Positions 25,487-33,829 are shown, numbered from the stretch's first letter. The stretch: DNA of 64,000 bases from Fictibacillus solisalsi (GCF_900103485.1 NZ_FNHW01000005.1:1-64000), one strand, 5' to 3'. Notes: generated from the letters alone by a model not told the origin. Made by a program: numbers and translations.

Positions 25487-25657
25487 ATGATAAGAGTCAA
25501 AGGTAAAAAAATAAACGGTTTTTTATAGGATTCTTTAGAAACAGCAAAGAATGACTTAGAGGATGATGAAGTCATTGTTATGAATGATTCCGATACCTTT
25601 GTTATTATACGGAAGGAAGATCTAGAAAAAGTGAGTACTGCTGATATTCTAGAGTAG
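25487..25657 (+). pseudogene. small acidic protein gene with in-frame TAG
   Basis: ATG (25487) reads MIRVKGKKINGFL, then TAG at 25526, then in the same frame DSLETAKNDLEDDEVIVMND and IIRKEDLEKVSTADILE to a second TAG at 25655. The frame and coding look continue unbroken across the first TAG, so one base change probably killed a 56-codon gene. The family is not recognised; a small antitoxin-like or regulatory protein is possible. GAAGGA lies upstream. Confidence 0.55.
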
Positions 25658-26025
25658 ACATATAAAAACAGCATTAATAAAGAAAAAACAAAAAACTACA
25701 CACTTAATCTTTAATTACATTCCCATGGCTAAATAATCGAAAAAGGGTGTCAGTGTTCCCGGTGCCATACATTACCCTAATCGCGAAAAATTCACTTGTG
25801 TTTTTACATACGTACTTAAAAACACTTGTTGAAAGTCTAAACGTAAATTGAACCGTGAACAAATAATAAAAATGAAGATAAAATATAATAAAAACAGCAA
25901 CCTGTAATGCTTTAAATCGATGGCGTTAGAACCTTAAAACTAAGGGAAGGAAGCAATAGGGCAGGCAGATTTCCAACCTAAAAAATGTTATAATCTATAT
26001 ATAATAAAAGAAAGAGATAGTGTAT
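25658..26025. other. intergenic with dispersed motif
   Basis: No gene. Near 25793-25835 lie copies of the dispersed CACTTGTGTTTTTAC / AACACTTGTTG motif. A TATAAT-like box (TTATAATCTATATAATAA) precedes the GNAT-like gene. Confidence 0.5.
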
Positions 26026-26553
26026 ATGATCATTGAAGCCAAAAGTGGAAAAAAAGTTGAGTGCTATTTCCGTAGTGTGTCGAAAGAAGAAATCAAGCAA
26101 GAAAAGTATAGTCCTTCAGGAAAATGGGATTTTGATTGGATGCGGCCAGTTCTTAACGGATTTGAAATTTTTGCTTTATCGGTCGATAAGCATGGTCAAA
26201 CACCACAAGGCTTGGTTGCTGTGAAAGCTCATTATGAAAAGGGTTATGAATTTGTTGAGCTTGACATTGTAGAGTCTTCTCCCGCTAACAAAAAGGTCAT
26301 ACAGGGAAAAGGGAACAAAGAACGAATACATATAGGTGTAGGCAGATGTTTAATTGCCTTTGCTTGTTGGTATAGTTTTAACAAAGGACTGGATGGCTTT
26401 ATGAAATTAACGTCCAAGTCATCTAAACTAGACCTATATTCAGAACTTGGCGGTCACAGAAATGGCCAAGAATTTATTTTTTACCCAATGGACTCTATGC
26501 GCTTATGTAAACAGTACTTTCCAGGAGGTGTCAAGGTATGGCAAGATCAATAG
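26026..26553 (+). CDS. GNAT-fold acetyltransferase-like protein
   Basis: 175 residues from ATG 26026 (GTG 26020 is also in frame). The core VELDIVESSPANK, then HIGVGRCLIAFACWYSFNKG and LDLYSELGGHRNGQEFIFY follow the GNAT pattern: strand beta-4, an acetyl-CoA-binding turn with G-V-G-R, then alpha-3 and the C-terminal strand. It overlaps the start of an 82-residue partner gene by 16 nt. A GNAT enzyme coupled to a small charged protein can be a toxin-antitoxin pair or a modifier with its adaptor. Substrate unknown. Confidence 0.65.
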   Translation: MIIEAKSGKKVECYFRSVSKEEIKQEKYSPSGKWDFDWMRPVLNGFEIFALSVDKHGQTPQGLVAVKAHYEKGYEFVELDIVESSPANKKVIQGKGNKERIHIGVGRCLIAFACWYSFNKGLDGFMKLTSKSSKLDLYSELGGHRNGQEFIFYPMDSMRLCKQYFPGGVKVWQDQ

Positions 26554-26786
26554 ACGTAATAGTATCAACGCCTAAAGGTTACACTGTTAAAAAGGTGAGT
26601 GATAAAATGCTTCGACAAGACATTGAGAAATTTGAAGAGAACTTTCCAGACGGTGTATATACCCTTCCGACAGACACTGAAAAACCGCGACTAAAAGTTC
26701 GTGCACTGGCAGAGTATTGTATGAAACATGGCAAGGAGCCAGAAGAATTATCTGAGGAAGAGAAAAAACAATTTTATGAGCACTGA
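26538..26786 (+). CDS. small partner protein of GNAT-like gene
   Basis: 82 residues, charged, ending RALAEYCMKHGKEPEELSEE then EKKQFYEH, a pattern of short helices. ATG 26538 overlaps the GNAT gene, with CAGGAGGTG 7 nt upstream, so translation is coupled. A decayed second copy lies immediately downstream at 26776-26987. It may be the antitoxin or adaptor of the GNAT protein; family not identified. Confidence 0.65.
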   Translation: MARSIDVIVSTPKGYTVKKVSDKMLRQDIEKFEENFPDGVYTLPTDTEKPRLKVRALAEYCMKHGKEPEELSEEEKKQFYEH

Positions 26787-26987
26787 TAAAAATGAAGAAG
26801 AAAAATTAAGGGAAGCCCTGTAGCGTTTTGAAGAGGGCTTCCCTGATGCTGTTTTAAGCCGTTCCTCATGAACTTATGGGAACCAAGAAGTTTGGTCTAT
26901 AAGGTCTGTCAGTATTGCAGAAAGCATAGTAAGAGACCGGACCAACTACCTGATAAGGAAAAGGAGCAATTCTATCATTATGACTGA
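26776..26987 (+). pseudogene. decayed tandem copy of the 82-aa gene
   Basis: ATG 26776 reads MSTDKNEEEKLREAL, then TAG, then RFEEGFPDAVL (compare KFEENFPDGVY of the intact copy). After a frameshift it reads CRKHSKRPDQLPDKEKEQFY (compare CMKHGKEPEELSEEEKKQFY). Its stop overlaps the ATG of the next gene. So a second, divergent copy of the small partner gene has lost function. Confidence 0.8.
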
Positions 26988-27441
26988 GGATAACAGCAAG
27001 GGGAATACCTATCGTAAAAAACTGTCCTTTGCAAACCGGCATTTTTTGCCGATCCTTTTTGCTTACTTTATTATTATGATATTCACCTTTGTCAACCCGA
27101 TAACTAGGGAATCATATGGTTGGAATGCAGGTATTGGGGCAATAAGCGTCTTTGTTAACATCGCATCTTCGTTTTTGATTCTTCATATGTGGTATTATTC
27201 GTATCTATATTACGGGAAACGAAAACGAGAAGAAAAGGAAAAATGCGATTTCATTCAAGAAGAACTGGCCAAGCAAGAGTCTCATGAAAATAAAGACTTA
27301 AAGCAGGTGATGCTCGAAGATATTCGTAATGTGAACACAAATATGATGCGATATCTTAAAACATCCTACAGAAGAAATTCAATCTTATACGCGGCCGTCC
27401 TTCTGTTGAATCTATTTATATTATTGGATCATTTCATATAA
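26980..27441 (+). CDS. three-pass membrane protein, unknown
   Basis: 153 residues with hydrophobic segments at about 20-40, 50-72 and 136-151. A charged loop of about 60 residues (YGKRKREEKEKCDFIQEELA) between the second and third is probably cytoplasmic. It may be the last member of the GNAT-like operon, since its ATG overlaps the end of the decayed partner copy. AAAGGAG lies 13 nt upstream, a wide spacing. No family recognised. Confidence 0.65.
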   Translation: MTEDNSKGNTYRKKLSFANRHFLPILFAYFIIMIFTFVNPITRESYGWNAGIGAISVFVNIASSFLILHMWYYSYLYYGKRKREEKEKCDFIQEELAKQESHENKDLKQVMLEDIRNVNTNMMRYLKTSYRRNSILYAAVLLLNLFILLDHFI

Positions 27442-27467
27442 AGCTGCCGATACCGGCGGCTTTTTTA
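27440..27467 (+). terminator. rho-independent terminator
   Basis: AAGC.GCCG and CGGC.GCTT pair around ATAC and run into TTTTTT right at the end of the membrane protein gene. Confidence 0.85.
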
Positions 27468-27633
27468 TTCTACACAAAAGAAATAAAACAAATACACTTG
27501 TGTAAACGTTTGTGTTTTTGCAGAAGCTTTGAGGATCATCTGATAAAAGCCAAGTAATATTAAAAAGGCAAGTCTAGAAAGACATTAAGAGGGGAACCTG
27601 GCCAAACATATAAAAAGAGAAGCGAAATTAACC

Positions 27634-27656
27634 GGGGTAAGGCTACCCCTTACCCT
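27634..27656 (-). terminator. hairpin downstream of hsp20
   Basis: GGGTAAGG and CCTTACCC pair around CTACC just past the hsp20 stop. It has no good T-run on the minus strand, so termination is uncertain. Confidence 0.5.
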
Positions 27657-27662
27657 GAACTC

Positions 27663-28043
27663 TTAATGAAACTCCACATCAATTTGTTTCAGCCCCTTTT
27701 CCTGATCATCTAACTTCAGCATACGAATCTCAAGAACTCCATTCTTGTACGTGGCTTTCGCTTCTTTTTCTGCAGCCACACGAGCTGGCAGACGGATGGA
27801 ACGATCAAATCGGCCTGTAAAGCGCTCCTGAGTATACATGTGGTCGTCCTTAACTTCGTTCGCCATATTTATAGTGCCACTAATAGAAAGTACATTATCA
27901 TTCCCAATCTTAATCGTCACGTCTTCTTTCTTTTCCAATCCAGGAATATCGACTTCCAATCTGCTTTCCGTAGTAGGAGTGGATTCCCATTCAGAGCGCA
28001 TGCTGTACATCCAATTAGTTGGTTGCAAATAAGAAAGTCGCAT
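27663..28043 (-). CDS. Hsp20-family small heat-shock protein
   Basis: 126 residues. The alpha-crystallin domain occupies about residues 25-125: RLEVDIPGLEKKEDVTIKI, LSISGTI, ERFTGRFDRSIRLPARV and KATYKNGVLEIRM (the G-V-L signature). The N-terminal arm is only about 20 residues, shorter than usual, and the C-terminal I-x-I anchor is just IDVEF. It should bind unfolding proteins without ATP. The ATG has only AAGG 9 nt upstream. It is monocistronic; no CIRCE element is visible nearby. Confidence 0.9.
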   Translation of the reverse strand: MRLSYLQPTNWMYSMRSEWESTPTTESRLEVDIPGLEKKEDVTIKIGNDNVLSISGTINMANEVKDDHMYTQERFTGRFDRSIRLPARVAAEKEAKATYKNGVLEIRMLKLDDQEKGLKQIDVEFH

Positions 28044-28441
28044 TTTAAAATACCTTGCCTTCTCTACTGGAATTTAGGCATTTCGCTGACAGCTGCTTAC
28101 GGTGTTCTTTCCAGAGGGTGATGAGTGGTACATGGTCATAAGATACAGTGTTAGTTGTGGAGGATAACCAGCGGAAATCTTGAAAGAACGAAGCCCTTGT
28201 AGAACCATTGCCTGAAATTGCAGATGAAAATCAAGTATCTGTAGCGCAAATTGCCATCACAATGTAGTTTGATTGCTTTATGTAAATTAGCATTTCTTTG
28301 TGACCTTTTTTAATCTTATTACGACTAAAAATTTGAAAGGGGTTAACTGTACGACAGGAGTGATGGATGGGGCTTGGCAATTGCACAATCATCTTGTATG
28401 ATTTTACCATTTCCAAAAACCTCTAGAAGGAGTGTATTATT
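28044..28441. other. intergenic, no gene seen
   Basis: Region between divergently placed hsp20 and the DUF4309 gene. It should hold promoters for both, but no convincing box or reading frame stood out beyond the AGAAGGAG ribosome site at its right end. Confidence 0.4.
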
Positions 28442-28978
28442 TTGAAACAAAAAAGTCGTTTCATTCGAAGTTTAATTGTTTTTTTAACACTTTCACTCTT
28501 CATGCTTAGTGGACCTGCTTTTACTTCTGCCGCCACAGCATCTCAGCAGTCTACACCGGATATCTTGATTCGCGAAATCATGGGCTTAGCTTATGAATCT
28601 CAACAGTCGATAAACAGTGTCCCTTTTTCTGTTGGTGATTCATTGAAGAAAGTCAAAAAATCCTGGGGTCCACCTGAAGATTTAAGTACCGCTGCGGCCA
28701 ATTATTGGAGTCATAATGTTCGATTCCTCTATGACAATTCAACCGGGAGAAAAACGATTACCGCCATTGAGGATTTTGACCCCCAGTTGCAAACCATTCA
28801 TTTATCAGAGTTAAAGACATTGATAGGAGAACCAGTAAGTGAACAGGAAAATGAAGGAATGCACTATGTCACTTACACTGATTATGAGAATTATAAGGTG
28901 GTCTTCGTGTTTGAAAGCTCCTGGATTAACACTGACCCATTATTGTATTTGTATACGGTTGAACTGGCAGATGAATAA
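28442..28978 (+). CDS. DUF4309 (YjgB-like) secreted protein
   Basis: 178 residues from TTG 28442 (AGAAGGAG 8 nt upstream). A signal peptide is clear: KQKSRFIRSLIVFLTLSLFM followed by an AxA-type cleavage site (SAATA). The mature part has the YjgB/DUF4309 pattern, with SVGDSLKKVKKSWGPPEDL, a repeated beta half-domain and IGEPVSEQENEGMHYVTY. The family is secreted in Bacillus and often SigM/envelope-related; molecular role unknown. It seems monocistronic. Confidence 0.85.
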   Translation: MKQKSRFIRSLIVFLTLSLFMLSGPAFTSAATASQQSTPDILIREIMGLAYESQQSINSVPFSVGDSLKKVKKSWGPPEDLSTAAANYWSHNVRFLYDNSTGRKTITAIEDFDPQLQTIHLSELKTLIGEPVSEQENEGMHYVTYTDYENYKVVFVFESSWINTDPLLYLYTVELADE

Positions 28979-29139
28979 TAAGTAAAATACCAGGCATAAG
29001 GAATCGCTTATCTTAGATGGGCGGTTCTTTATATATCAAAAATCGATTTAATTCTCTTTTCATGTTATCAAGCATACGCAATGGTTCATATGGAATTAAA
29101 GACATAGATCATTGCCTCCTGATAAGAATCAAGATTAAA

Positions 29140-29340
29140 TCATGCTCCTTTGTTTTTAAATTGATTCCAAGTGGTAAAGTAAGGATTTAATGGTGTATCC
29201 CTAATCTCAGGTGGTCTTTCTTGGCCACTCGACCCGATTAAAACAGGCTGCTGTTTTTTTACTCGATGTCCCACCTTTTTCAATTCCTTTTGAAGGAAAC
29301 GTCCAACTTTTCTACGCCTACGGCCTGATTTACTAGACAT
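29140..29340 (-). CDS. small basic protein, unknown
   Basis: 66 residues. The first half is very basic (SSKSGRRRRKVGRFLQKELK); the second half is Pro-rich (PPEIRDTPLNPYFTTWNQF). ATG follows AAAGGAGGCG, an excellent site. It follows a broken zinc-ribbon gene whose stop lies within its ribosome site, so both were one transcript. It could be a nucleic-acid-binding or spore-associated peptide. No homologue recognised. Confidence 0.6.
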   Translation of the reverse strand: MSSKSGRRRRKVGRFLQKELKKVGHRVKKQQPVLIGSSGQERPPEIRDTPLNPYFTTWNQFKNKGA

Positions 29341-29354
29341 TTTGTACGCCTCCT

Positions 29355-29517
29355 TTAACTATCATTGTAATCTTCATATTCTGGAAAAACGTCATCATAA
29401 TCCTGGTACCACTCACCAATGCAGGCTCCTTTTTATAATAGCCTGTCCGCATATCTGGCAAGACGGACTATCTCTTTGCCAGGAAAATTCCTGGCCGCAA
29501 TAAATACAAACTTCCAT
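29355..29517 (-). pseudogene. small zinc-ribbon protein gene, frameshifted
   Basis: ATG 29517 (GGAGGCG upstream) reads MEVCIYCGQEFSWQRDSPSC then QICGQAIIKRSLHW and stops. One frame over, the sequence continues ACIGEWYQDYDDVFPEYEDY and ends at 29355 inside the next ribosome site. Two CxxC knuckles would bind one zinc. A single-base indel between the halves probably broke a protein of about 54 residues; a sequencing error would look the same. Confidence 0.6.
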
Positions 29518-29831
29518 ATCTATCGCCTCCTAAGAGAAAGGATGAATTTTACAATTAAAATATAAAAAATAGATTTTTTCGTTTCAATTTTTAAATAATT
29601 CGATACAGCTCCAAATATGTTCATTTGTTAGGAATTGGATATACTAAAGTAGACTAAGTGTCACCTGATATAATTATGTTAACCTTCCTGGGTATATAAG
29701 AGAAGGGACACCTCGATTTTTACGCGACCAAGTCATCCCCTTGGTCGCTTATTATGGAACCTCCTAGTTAAAAAGAGGTAAGGGAAGAACTCACGATATA
29801 AAAAATAATCATTGCCATTTTATAGTTTAAC
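29518..29831. other. intergenic with hairpin
   Basis: No gene. The hairpin GCGACCAAG / CTTGGTCGC at 29724-29748 is followed by TTATT. The 5' part is A/T-rich. Confidence 0.45.
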
Positions 29832-29859
29832 TTTGCGTAAAATACTGATTTTACGAATA
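29832..29859. repeat. Xer/dif-type 11-6-11 site, left of TA module
   Basis: Left arm TTTGCGTAAAA, centre TACTGA, right arm TTTTACGAATA. The arms are inverted with 9 of 11 matching, the geometry of XerC/D-type sites. A related site lies at 30932, and the two enclose the toxin-antitoxin genes next to a Xer-like recombinase gene. Confidence 0.65.
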
Positions 29860-29920
29860 ATAAGACATAGGAATAAATGTTTGGTATAATAAAGCCATAA
29901 ATATTAGGGAGTGTTTGTAA

Positions 29921-30325
29921 ATGAAACCAGATATGTTTCAAATTATACAGGAATTCCTAATAACAAAAATTAATCCGACATTTATTATTATCTTTGGATC
30001 CTATGCGAAAGACTCCGTACATAAAGAGAGCGATATTGATATTGCCTTCCATTCACAAAAGAATTTTACTACATATGAAATATTTGAACTTGCACAAGAA
30101 CTGGCATCTTTGATTAAGGTAGATGTCGATTTAATCAATATTAACGCAGCGTCAACTGTTTTTAAGGCTCAGATTTACTCAACTGGTCAGGTAATTTATT
30201 GTGCAGATGAAAACGTATTAAAGAACTTACAAATGACTGCATTAAGTATGTACGCAAAGTTGAATGAAGAACGTAAGAATATACTAAAGAAAATTGATGA
30301 AAGTGGGTCAATTTATGAAAAATGA
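29921..30325 (+). CDS. mntA: MntA-type nucleotidyltransferase antitoxin
   Basis: 134 residues of the minimal nucleotidyltransferase family. GSYAKDSVHKESDIDIA is the G-S-x10-D-x-D metal and nucleotide motif. In HepT-MntA systems this enzyme adds AMP residues to the HEPN toxin and silences it. ATG follows GGGAGTG, and the upstream TGGTATAAT is a good extended -10. The toxin gene overlaps its end by 11 nt. The catalytic Asp pair is intact. Confidence 0.9.
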   Translation: MKPDMFQIIQEFLITKINPTFIIIFGSYAKDSVHKESDIDIAFHSQKNFTTYEIFELAQELASLIKVDVDLININAASTVFKAQIYSTGQVIYCADENVLKNLQMTALSMYAKLNEERKNILKKIDESGSIYEK

Positions 30326-30719
30326 CGTTATTCTAAACAAAATAAGTGTGATTGAACGTTGTGTAAGTAGAATTCACCAGGTTTATGAGAATAATCCTAA
30401 AAACCTTAAGGACTTTACCAAGCAAGACTCCATCATTCTTAATATACAACGTGCGTGTGAAGCCTCAATTGATTTGGCAATGCATATAATTGCAGATAAA
30501 CGCCTAGGACTTCCGCAATCCAGTAGAGATGCGTTTGATATGTTACAAGAACATGCGATTATTGAAGAACAAATTGCGAAACGATTAAAAGCAATGGTTG
30601 GGTTTAGAAACATAGCAGTCCATGATTATCAGTCCATAAACAATGAGATCTTAAAACAAATAGTAGAAAAACACCTTGGTGATTTTAAAGAGTTTACAAG
30701 ACAAATTCTCCAATACTAA
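30315..30719 (+). CDS. hepT: HepT-type HEPN RNase toxin
   Basis: 134 residues from ATG 30315 (the longer frame from 30294 lacks a ribosome site). All-helical HEPN protein with VGFRNIAVHDYQSIN, the R-x4-H-x-Y catalytic motif. It is predicted to cut RNA, probably tRNA, unless AMPylated by MntA. Gene order antitoxin then toxin, with overlap, is common. A 55-residue gene follows with its own strong ribosome site. The module lies between two Xer-like sites, which suggests it moves as a cassette. Confidence 0.9.
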   Translation: MKNDVILNKISVIERCVSRIHQVYENNPKNLKDFTKQDSIILNIQRACEASIDLAMHIIADKRLGLPQSSRDAFDMLQEHAIIEEQIAKRLKAMVGFRNIAVHDYQSINNEILKQIVEKHLGDFKEFTRQILQY

Positions 30720-30738
30720 TGTTTTAGGAGGTTTTAAT

Positions 30739-30906
30739 ATGAACTATAAGATTAGAGTGTTTCATTTAAATACCAATGATGAGGCTTTTACTATTGATAC
30801 AATCTTTAAAGGTGAAGAAGCTGCTGAACAGGCAAGGCGAAAATCTAGAAACTCTCTACCCTACCCAATACGAATATGTCAAAGTGCCTGTTTCGACAAT
30901 AAGTAA
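30739..30906 (+). CDS. small protein in HepT/MntA module, unknown
   Basis: 55 residues from ATG 30739, preceded by TTAGGAGGT at ideal spacing. Sequence MNYKIRVFHLNTNDEAFTID...EEAAEQARRKSRNS suggests a small alpha/beta fold. It lies 19 nt after hepT and inside the Xer-flanked block, so it probably belongs to the cassette, perhaps as an accessory regulator. Not recognised. Confidence 0.6.
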   Translation: MNYKIRVFHLNTNDEAFTIDTIFKGEEAAEQARRKSRNSLPYPIRICQSACFDNK

Positions 30907-30931
30907 AACATAATATAATTATGTAAACAAT

Positions 30932-30959
30932 TATTCGTAAAAATTGAATTATACGCATA
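30932..30959. repeat. Xer/dif-type 11-6-11 site, right of TA module
   Basis: Left arm TATTCGTAAAA, centre ATTGAA, right arm TTATACGCATA. Its left arm equals the reverse complement of the right arm of the site at 29832, so the two sites are in inverted order. It lies 38 bp before the second recombinase. Confidence 0.6.
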
Positions 30960-30996
30960 GTTATTGCACATTTTATAAAAGAAGGGTTTGAAGACA

Positions 30997-32109
30997 TTGG
31001 CTAATACTCGACAACATCAAGTACATGAACAAAAATTAGAACAGCTGGTCAAACGGATGCCCTTTTATGTTGCAGAATATGTGGATGATAAACTTAGCAA
31101 CCGTTCTCCCTCTACCCTTTTAAACTATGTTCTCGATTACAAATTGTTTTTTGAGTGGCTTATTGCTGAAGGTATTTCTAAATGTACAGAAATTAAGGAA
31201 ATACCCCTATCAGATTTGGAAAATCTCAAGTTGGAGAATGCTCGTTCCTTCATAAAATTTCTTGAACGTAGAAACATTTCAATAAATAAAAACGAAACCA
31301 AGAAAGCAGAAAAGGTTTCCATTAATCGAAAAATCTCTGCTCTCCGTTCCCTCTTTAAGTATTTGACTACTCAAACGGAAAATGAAGAAGGCGAACCTTA
31401 TTTTTATCGAAATGTAATGTTAAAAATTGAAGTGAATAAAGTTAAGGAAACCCTGGGTTCGCGCGCTGCACGGATTTCAACACAAATATTCCATAATGAC
31501 GACGATACTATTTTTTTAGAGTATGTTAAAAATTTGTATGAGAAAAACCTAAGTCCGCGTCAGTTGGCATATTTTCAGAGAGATAAAGAACGGGATCTTG
31601 CGATTCTATCCCTTTTTCTCGGTAGTGGTATCCGAGTAAATGAGTTATCTAATTTAAGAATACGTGACTTGGATTTTGATGATAGCAAAATCCACGTTCT
31701 CAGAAAAGGTGGAAAAAAAGACATTGTAGCCGTTGTACCTGCTTCCATGAAGGATTTACAAAATTATTTATCCGTTCGAGAGGCCCGTTATAATGGTAAA
31801 AATGATGGATATGATTATGTCTTTCTAACTAAAGTACATGGTACAGCTACTCCCATTTCAAATCGTGCCATTGAGGCTCTTGTTAAGAAATATACAAAAG
31901 CATTTACATCAAATAAAGCTATGTCCCCACATAAGTTGAGGCATACATATGGTACTCATCTAATGGCTCAAGAGGGAGATATCCATTTGCTCATGACTCA
32001 ACTTGGACACAGCTCGACAACAACGGCTGCTCTTTACAGTAATCCAGAACACGAAAAGGCAAAAAAGGCAGCAGAGTTACTGGGTCAGAGAAGATTTCGA
32101 GATAAATAA
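30997..32109 (+). CDS. XerS-like tyrosine recombinase
   Basis: About 370 residues. A core-binding domain with SPSTLLNYVLDYKLFFEWLI and NRKISALRSLFKYL, then the catalytic domain: SGIRVNELSNLRIRD (Arg), RKGGKKDIVAVVP (Lys), HKLRHTYGTHL (His-x-x-Arg), LGHSSTTTAALY (His and nucleophile Tyr). All catalytic residues are present. The single-subunit XerS pattern, with a longer N-terminal domain, fits better than XerC or XerD. I prefer TTG 30997 (GAAGGG 10 nt away) to TTG 30988, which touches it. It follows a Xer-like site and probably resolves plasmid multimers or moves the adjacent TA cassette. Confidence 0.9.
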   Translation: MANTRQHQVHEQKLEQLVKRMPFYVAEYVDDKLSNRSPSTLLNYVLDYKLFFEWLIAEGISKCTEIKEIPLSDLENLKLENARSFIKFLERRNISINKNETKKAEKVSINRKISALRSLFKYLTTQTENEEGEPYFYRNVMLKIEVNKVKETLGSRAARISTQIFHNDDDTIFLEYVKNLYEKNLSPRQLAYFQRDKERDLAILSLFLGSGIRVNELSNLRIRDLDFDDSKIHVLRKGGKKDIVAVVPASMKDLQNYLSVREARYNGKNDGYDYVFLTKVHGTATPISNRAIEALVKKYTKAFTSNKAMSPHKLRHTYGTHLMAQEGDIHLLMTQLGHSSTTTAALYSNPEHEKAKKAAELLGQRRFRDK

Positions 32110-32112
32110 TGA

Positions 32113-32624
32113 CGTTAATTATGCGTTATTTTGCTTTGTATTCGATCTTCATGATACGGCCATACGTGACAATGCAATGGCTCTGCCTTGGCGTGAAGGT
32201 AAACTTAAGGGAAAATTAGCCTTACCGATGTCAGGGTTCTGTTCATTTGAACGAATCCTTACTATAAAAGAGAAGGCCGCAGTTTACCATTACTTTTTAA
32301 CCAGCGGTCGCGGCTTCATCGATCTCATCTAGCTGTAGCTACATTCTTAGATTTAATGGATACAACCTAATCGCTTCCTTGATTTATTATAAAAAGCCAG
32401 TCGTTATGACTAGCATCTAATAAATCCCTCCTTGTCCTTTATAGGACTCCATGTAGCCGGAACCCATTTAATCGTTTTGATATCGGTCTTTACACATGAT
32501 GCTGTATAGATAGCCTTTGCTATTTTGCGATTCTGTCGACCCATTCGTCTTCCCAGAAAAAACAGGCGGTTCTACCTCTTCAGAAATCTGATTTCCTCCT
32601 CAATTTCTTGATCAGCTGCATCCT
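32113..32624. other. no clear gene; possible 44-aa ORF
   Basis: Immediately after the recombinase an imperfect AT-rich inverted repeat (AATAATGACG/ATGCGTTATT) is seen. A leftward ORF at 32544-32410 (MGRQNRKIAKAIYTASCVKT...) has no ribosome site. Otherwise nothing identifiable. Confidence 0.4.
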
Positions 32625-32903
32625 TTATAAACCTGATATACCAAATGCAATAGCAATAAATAAAAAGATTACAATTGCTATTGCAATAACGGTTAGTACA
32701 ATCTTTTTCCATATATTTTTAGGACTTAAAAAGGCAAAAATTAATGTCAGAGCTAATCCGATCAATAACCATGTGTTGATGGTTGTTGATGAGTAATTAT
32801 TATTAGTAGGAACCATGAAAAAAAAGACAAAAGTTAAAACTAAAAAAGTAAATGAAATTTTACCAAAATGTTTTCTCAATGTGTGATTCCTCGCTTGTTT
32901 CAT
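32625..32903 (-). CDS. three-pass small membrane protein, unknown
   Basis: 92 residues: hydrophobic helices at about 17-32, 43-60 and 67-90, with positive residues at the N-terminus (KQARNHTLRKHFGK). It resembles the small 'DUF' membrane proteins of Bacillus. The ATG lacks a strong ribosome site. It lies beside another small membrane protein gene on the same strand. Function unknown. Confidence 0.5.
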   Translation of the reverse strand: MKQARNHTLRKHFGKISFTFLVLTFVFFFMVPTNNNYSSTTINTWLLIGLALTLIFAFLSPKNIWKKIVLTVIAIAIVIFLFIAIAFGISGL

Positions 32904-32960
32904 ATTTTATATGGATTTCAAATAACAGGGTTTGTCTTCCTGATTAACATTGATTACACG

Positions 32961-33086
32961 TTAAATTACATGCTCATGATTATGATCCATATTCATATGA
33001 GTTCCTTTACGTTTTCCTCTTTTTTCAATAATTACTCCCACAATGATTAACAATAATACCGGAGTAAAAACAATGAGCCAAATCAA
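32961..33086 (-). CDS. 41-aa membrane peptide with His-rich tail
   Basis: TTG 33086 follows GGAAGGAGGG with ideal spacing and opens MIWLIVFTPVLLLIIVGVII then EKRGKRKG and HMNMDHNHEHVI. One transmembrane segment with a basic stop and a His-rich C-terminus that could bind metal. Too short for the usual cut-off, but the ribosome site is one of the best in the region. Function unknown. Confidence 0.6.
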   Translation of the reverse strand: MIWLIVFTPVLLLIIVGVIIEKRGKRKGTHMNMDHNHEHVI

Positions 33087-33130
33087 TGTATCCCTCCTTC
33101 CTTATCGATTTTCCGTTTAAAGCATAAAAA

Positions 33131-33160
33131 GACGACAATGGATGCTAGGTCCTTGTCGTC
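33131..33160. terminator. hairpin between small membrane genes
   Basis: GACGACAA pairs with TTGTCGTC around a 14-base loop. It has only weak T-runs, so it may be a terminator or a processing site. Confidence 0.45.
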
Positions 33161-33260
33161 CAAAGGGGCACTGTCTCCAGAGAGGAGGAATTAAGAAGAT
33201 TATATCATACTTCCTGACTTAAATGCCTAAATTTTCAAAATTTAACCAACAAAAAAGACC

Positions 33261-33293
33261 AAAATAAAAAGAGAGCCGATCCTCCAGCTCTCT
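33261..33293 (-). terminator. rho-independent terminator
   Basis: On the minus strand AGAGAGC pairs with GCTCTCT and is followed by TTTTTATTTT. It lies about 90 bp past the stop of the membrane protein gene. Confidence 0.8.
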
Positions 33294-33383
33294 TCCCAAT
33301 ATACTTTTGGGGACATTTACTTCCCCAGCCCATACGATGATTGTACAATATCCATCTGTCTATAACAAGCTTATATAACTCCC

Positions 33384-33824
33384 TCATTTTTGCCCTACCT
33401 TTGTTTTTCTGAAAATATAAAACATAAGTGAACCAACGGTAGAATTGACATATATGAACCAATCAAAAACAAAATCACCTTCAGAGGAAGGATCTATATA
33501 TGCAAGCAAGTAAAATGTACTCCCGTAGGCAAAACCAATCACTATAAAAATTAAACAGCCTAATAAGAAATGCTTGTTATGTACGAACCTACAATAAAGT
33601 ACTTCACCTATGAAACAACCAGGAAGAATAAAGAACGATCCGAAAGTAATAATGGCGGGTATTTCCATGGTAGAAAGACCTATCTTAAAGTTATCAAGTG
33701 ATTCCATTCGATAAGGACTAAGCAGTACCCCATACACAAACTGATAAATTATGACCACGCAATATGCAGCAATGCACCCTTTTATAAAAGATTTCCACTC
33801 ACTTAAAAATTCCTTTTTCTCCAT
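33384..33824 (-). CDS. four-pass membrane protein, unknown
   Basis: 146 residues with hydrophobic segments at about 17-35, 55-75, 87-108 and 122-138. There is a Cys pair region (GCFIGEVLYCRF) in the second loop. The ATG follows GGAAGGAG with 6 nt spacing, and a terminator follows downstream, so it is a complete single gene. No motif allows a function. Confidence 0.65.
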   Translation of the reverse strand: MEKKEFLSEWKSFIKGCIAAYCVVIIYQFVYGVLLSPYRMESLDNFKIGLSTMEIPAIITFGSFFILPGCFIGEVLYCRFVHNKHFLLGCLIFIVIGFAYGSTFYLLAYIDPSSEGDFVFDWFIYVNSTVGSLMFYIFRKTKVGQK

Positions 33825-33829
33825 TTAGG

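Noticed and set aside
27840-28121. Rightward open frames opposite hsp20
   Set aside because: They are shadows of a clear alpha-crystallin gene and have no start signal.
32113-32140. AT-rich inverted repeat after the second recombinase as a third Xer site
   Set aside because: The arms match only partly and do not resemble those of the sites at 29832 and 30932.
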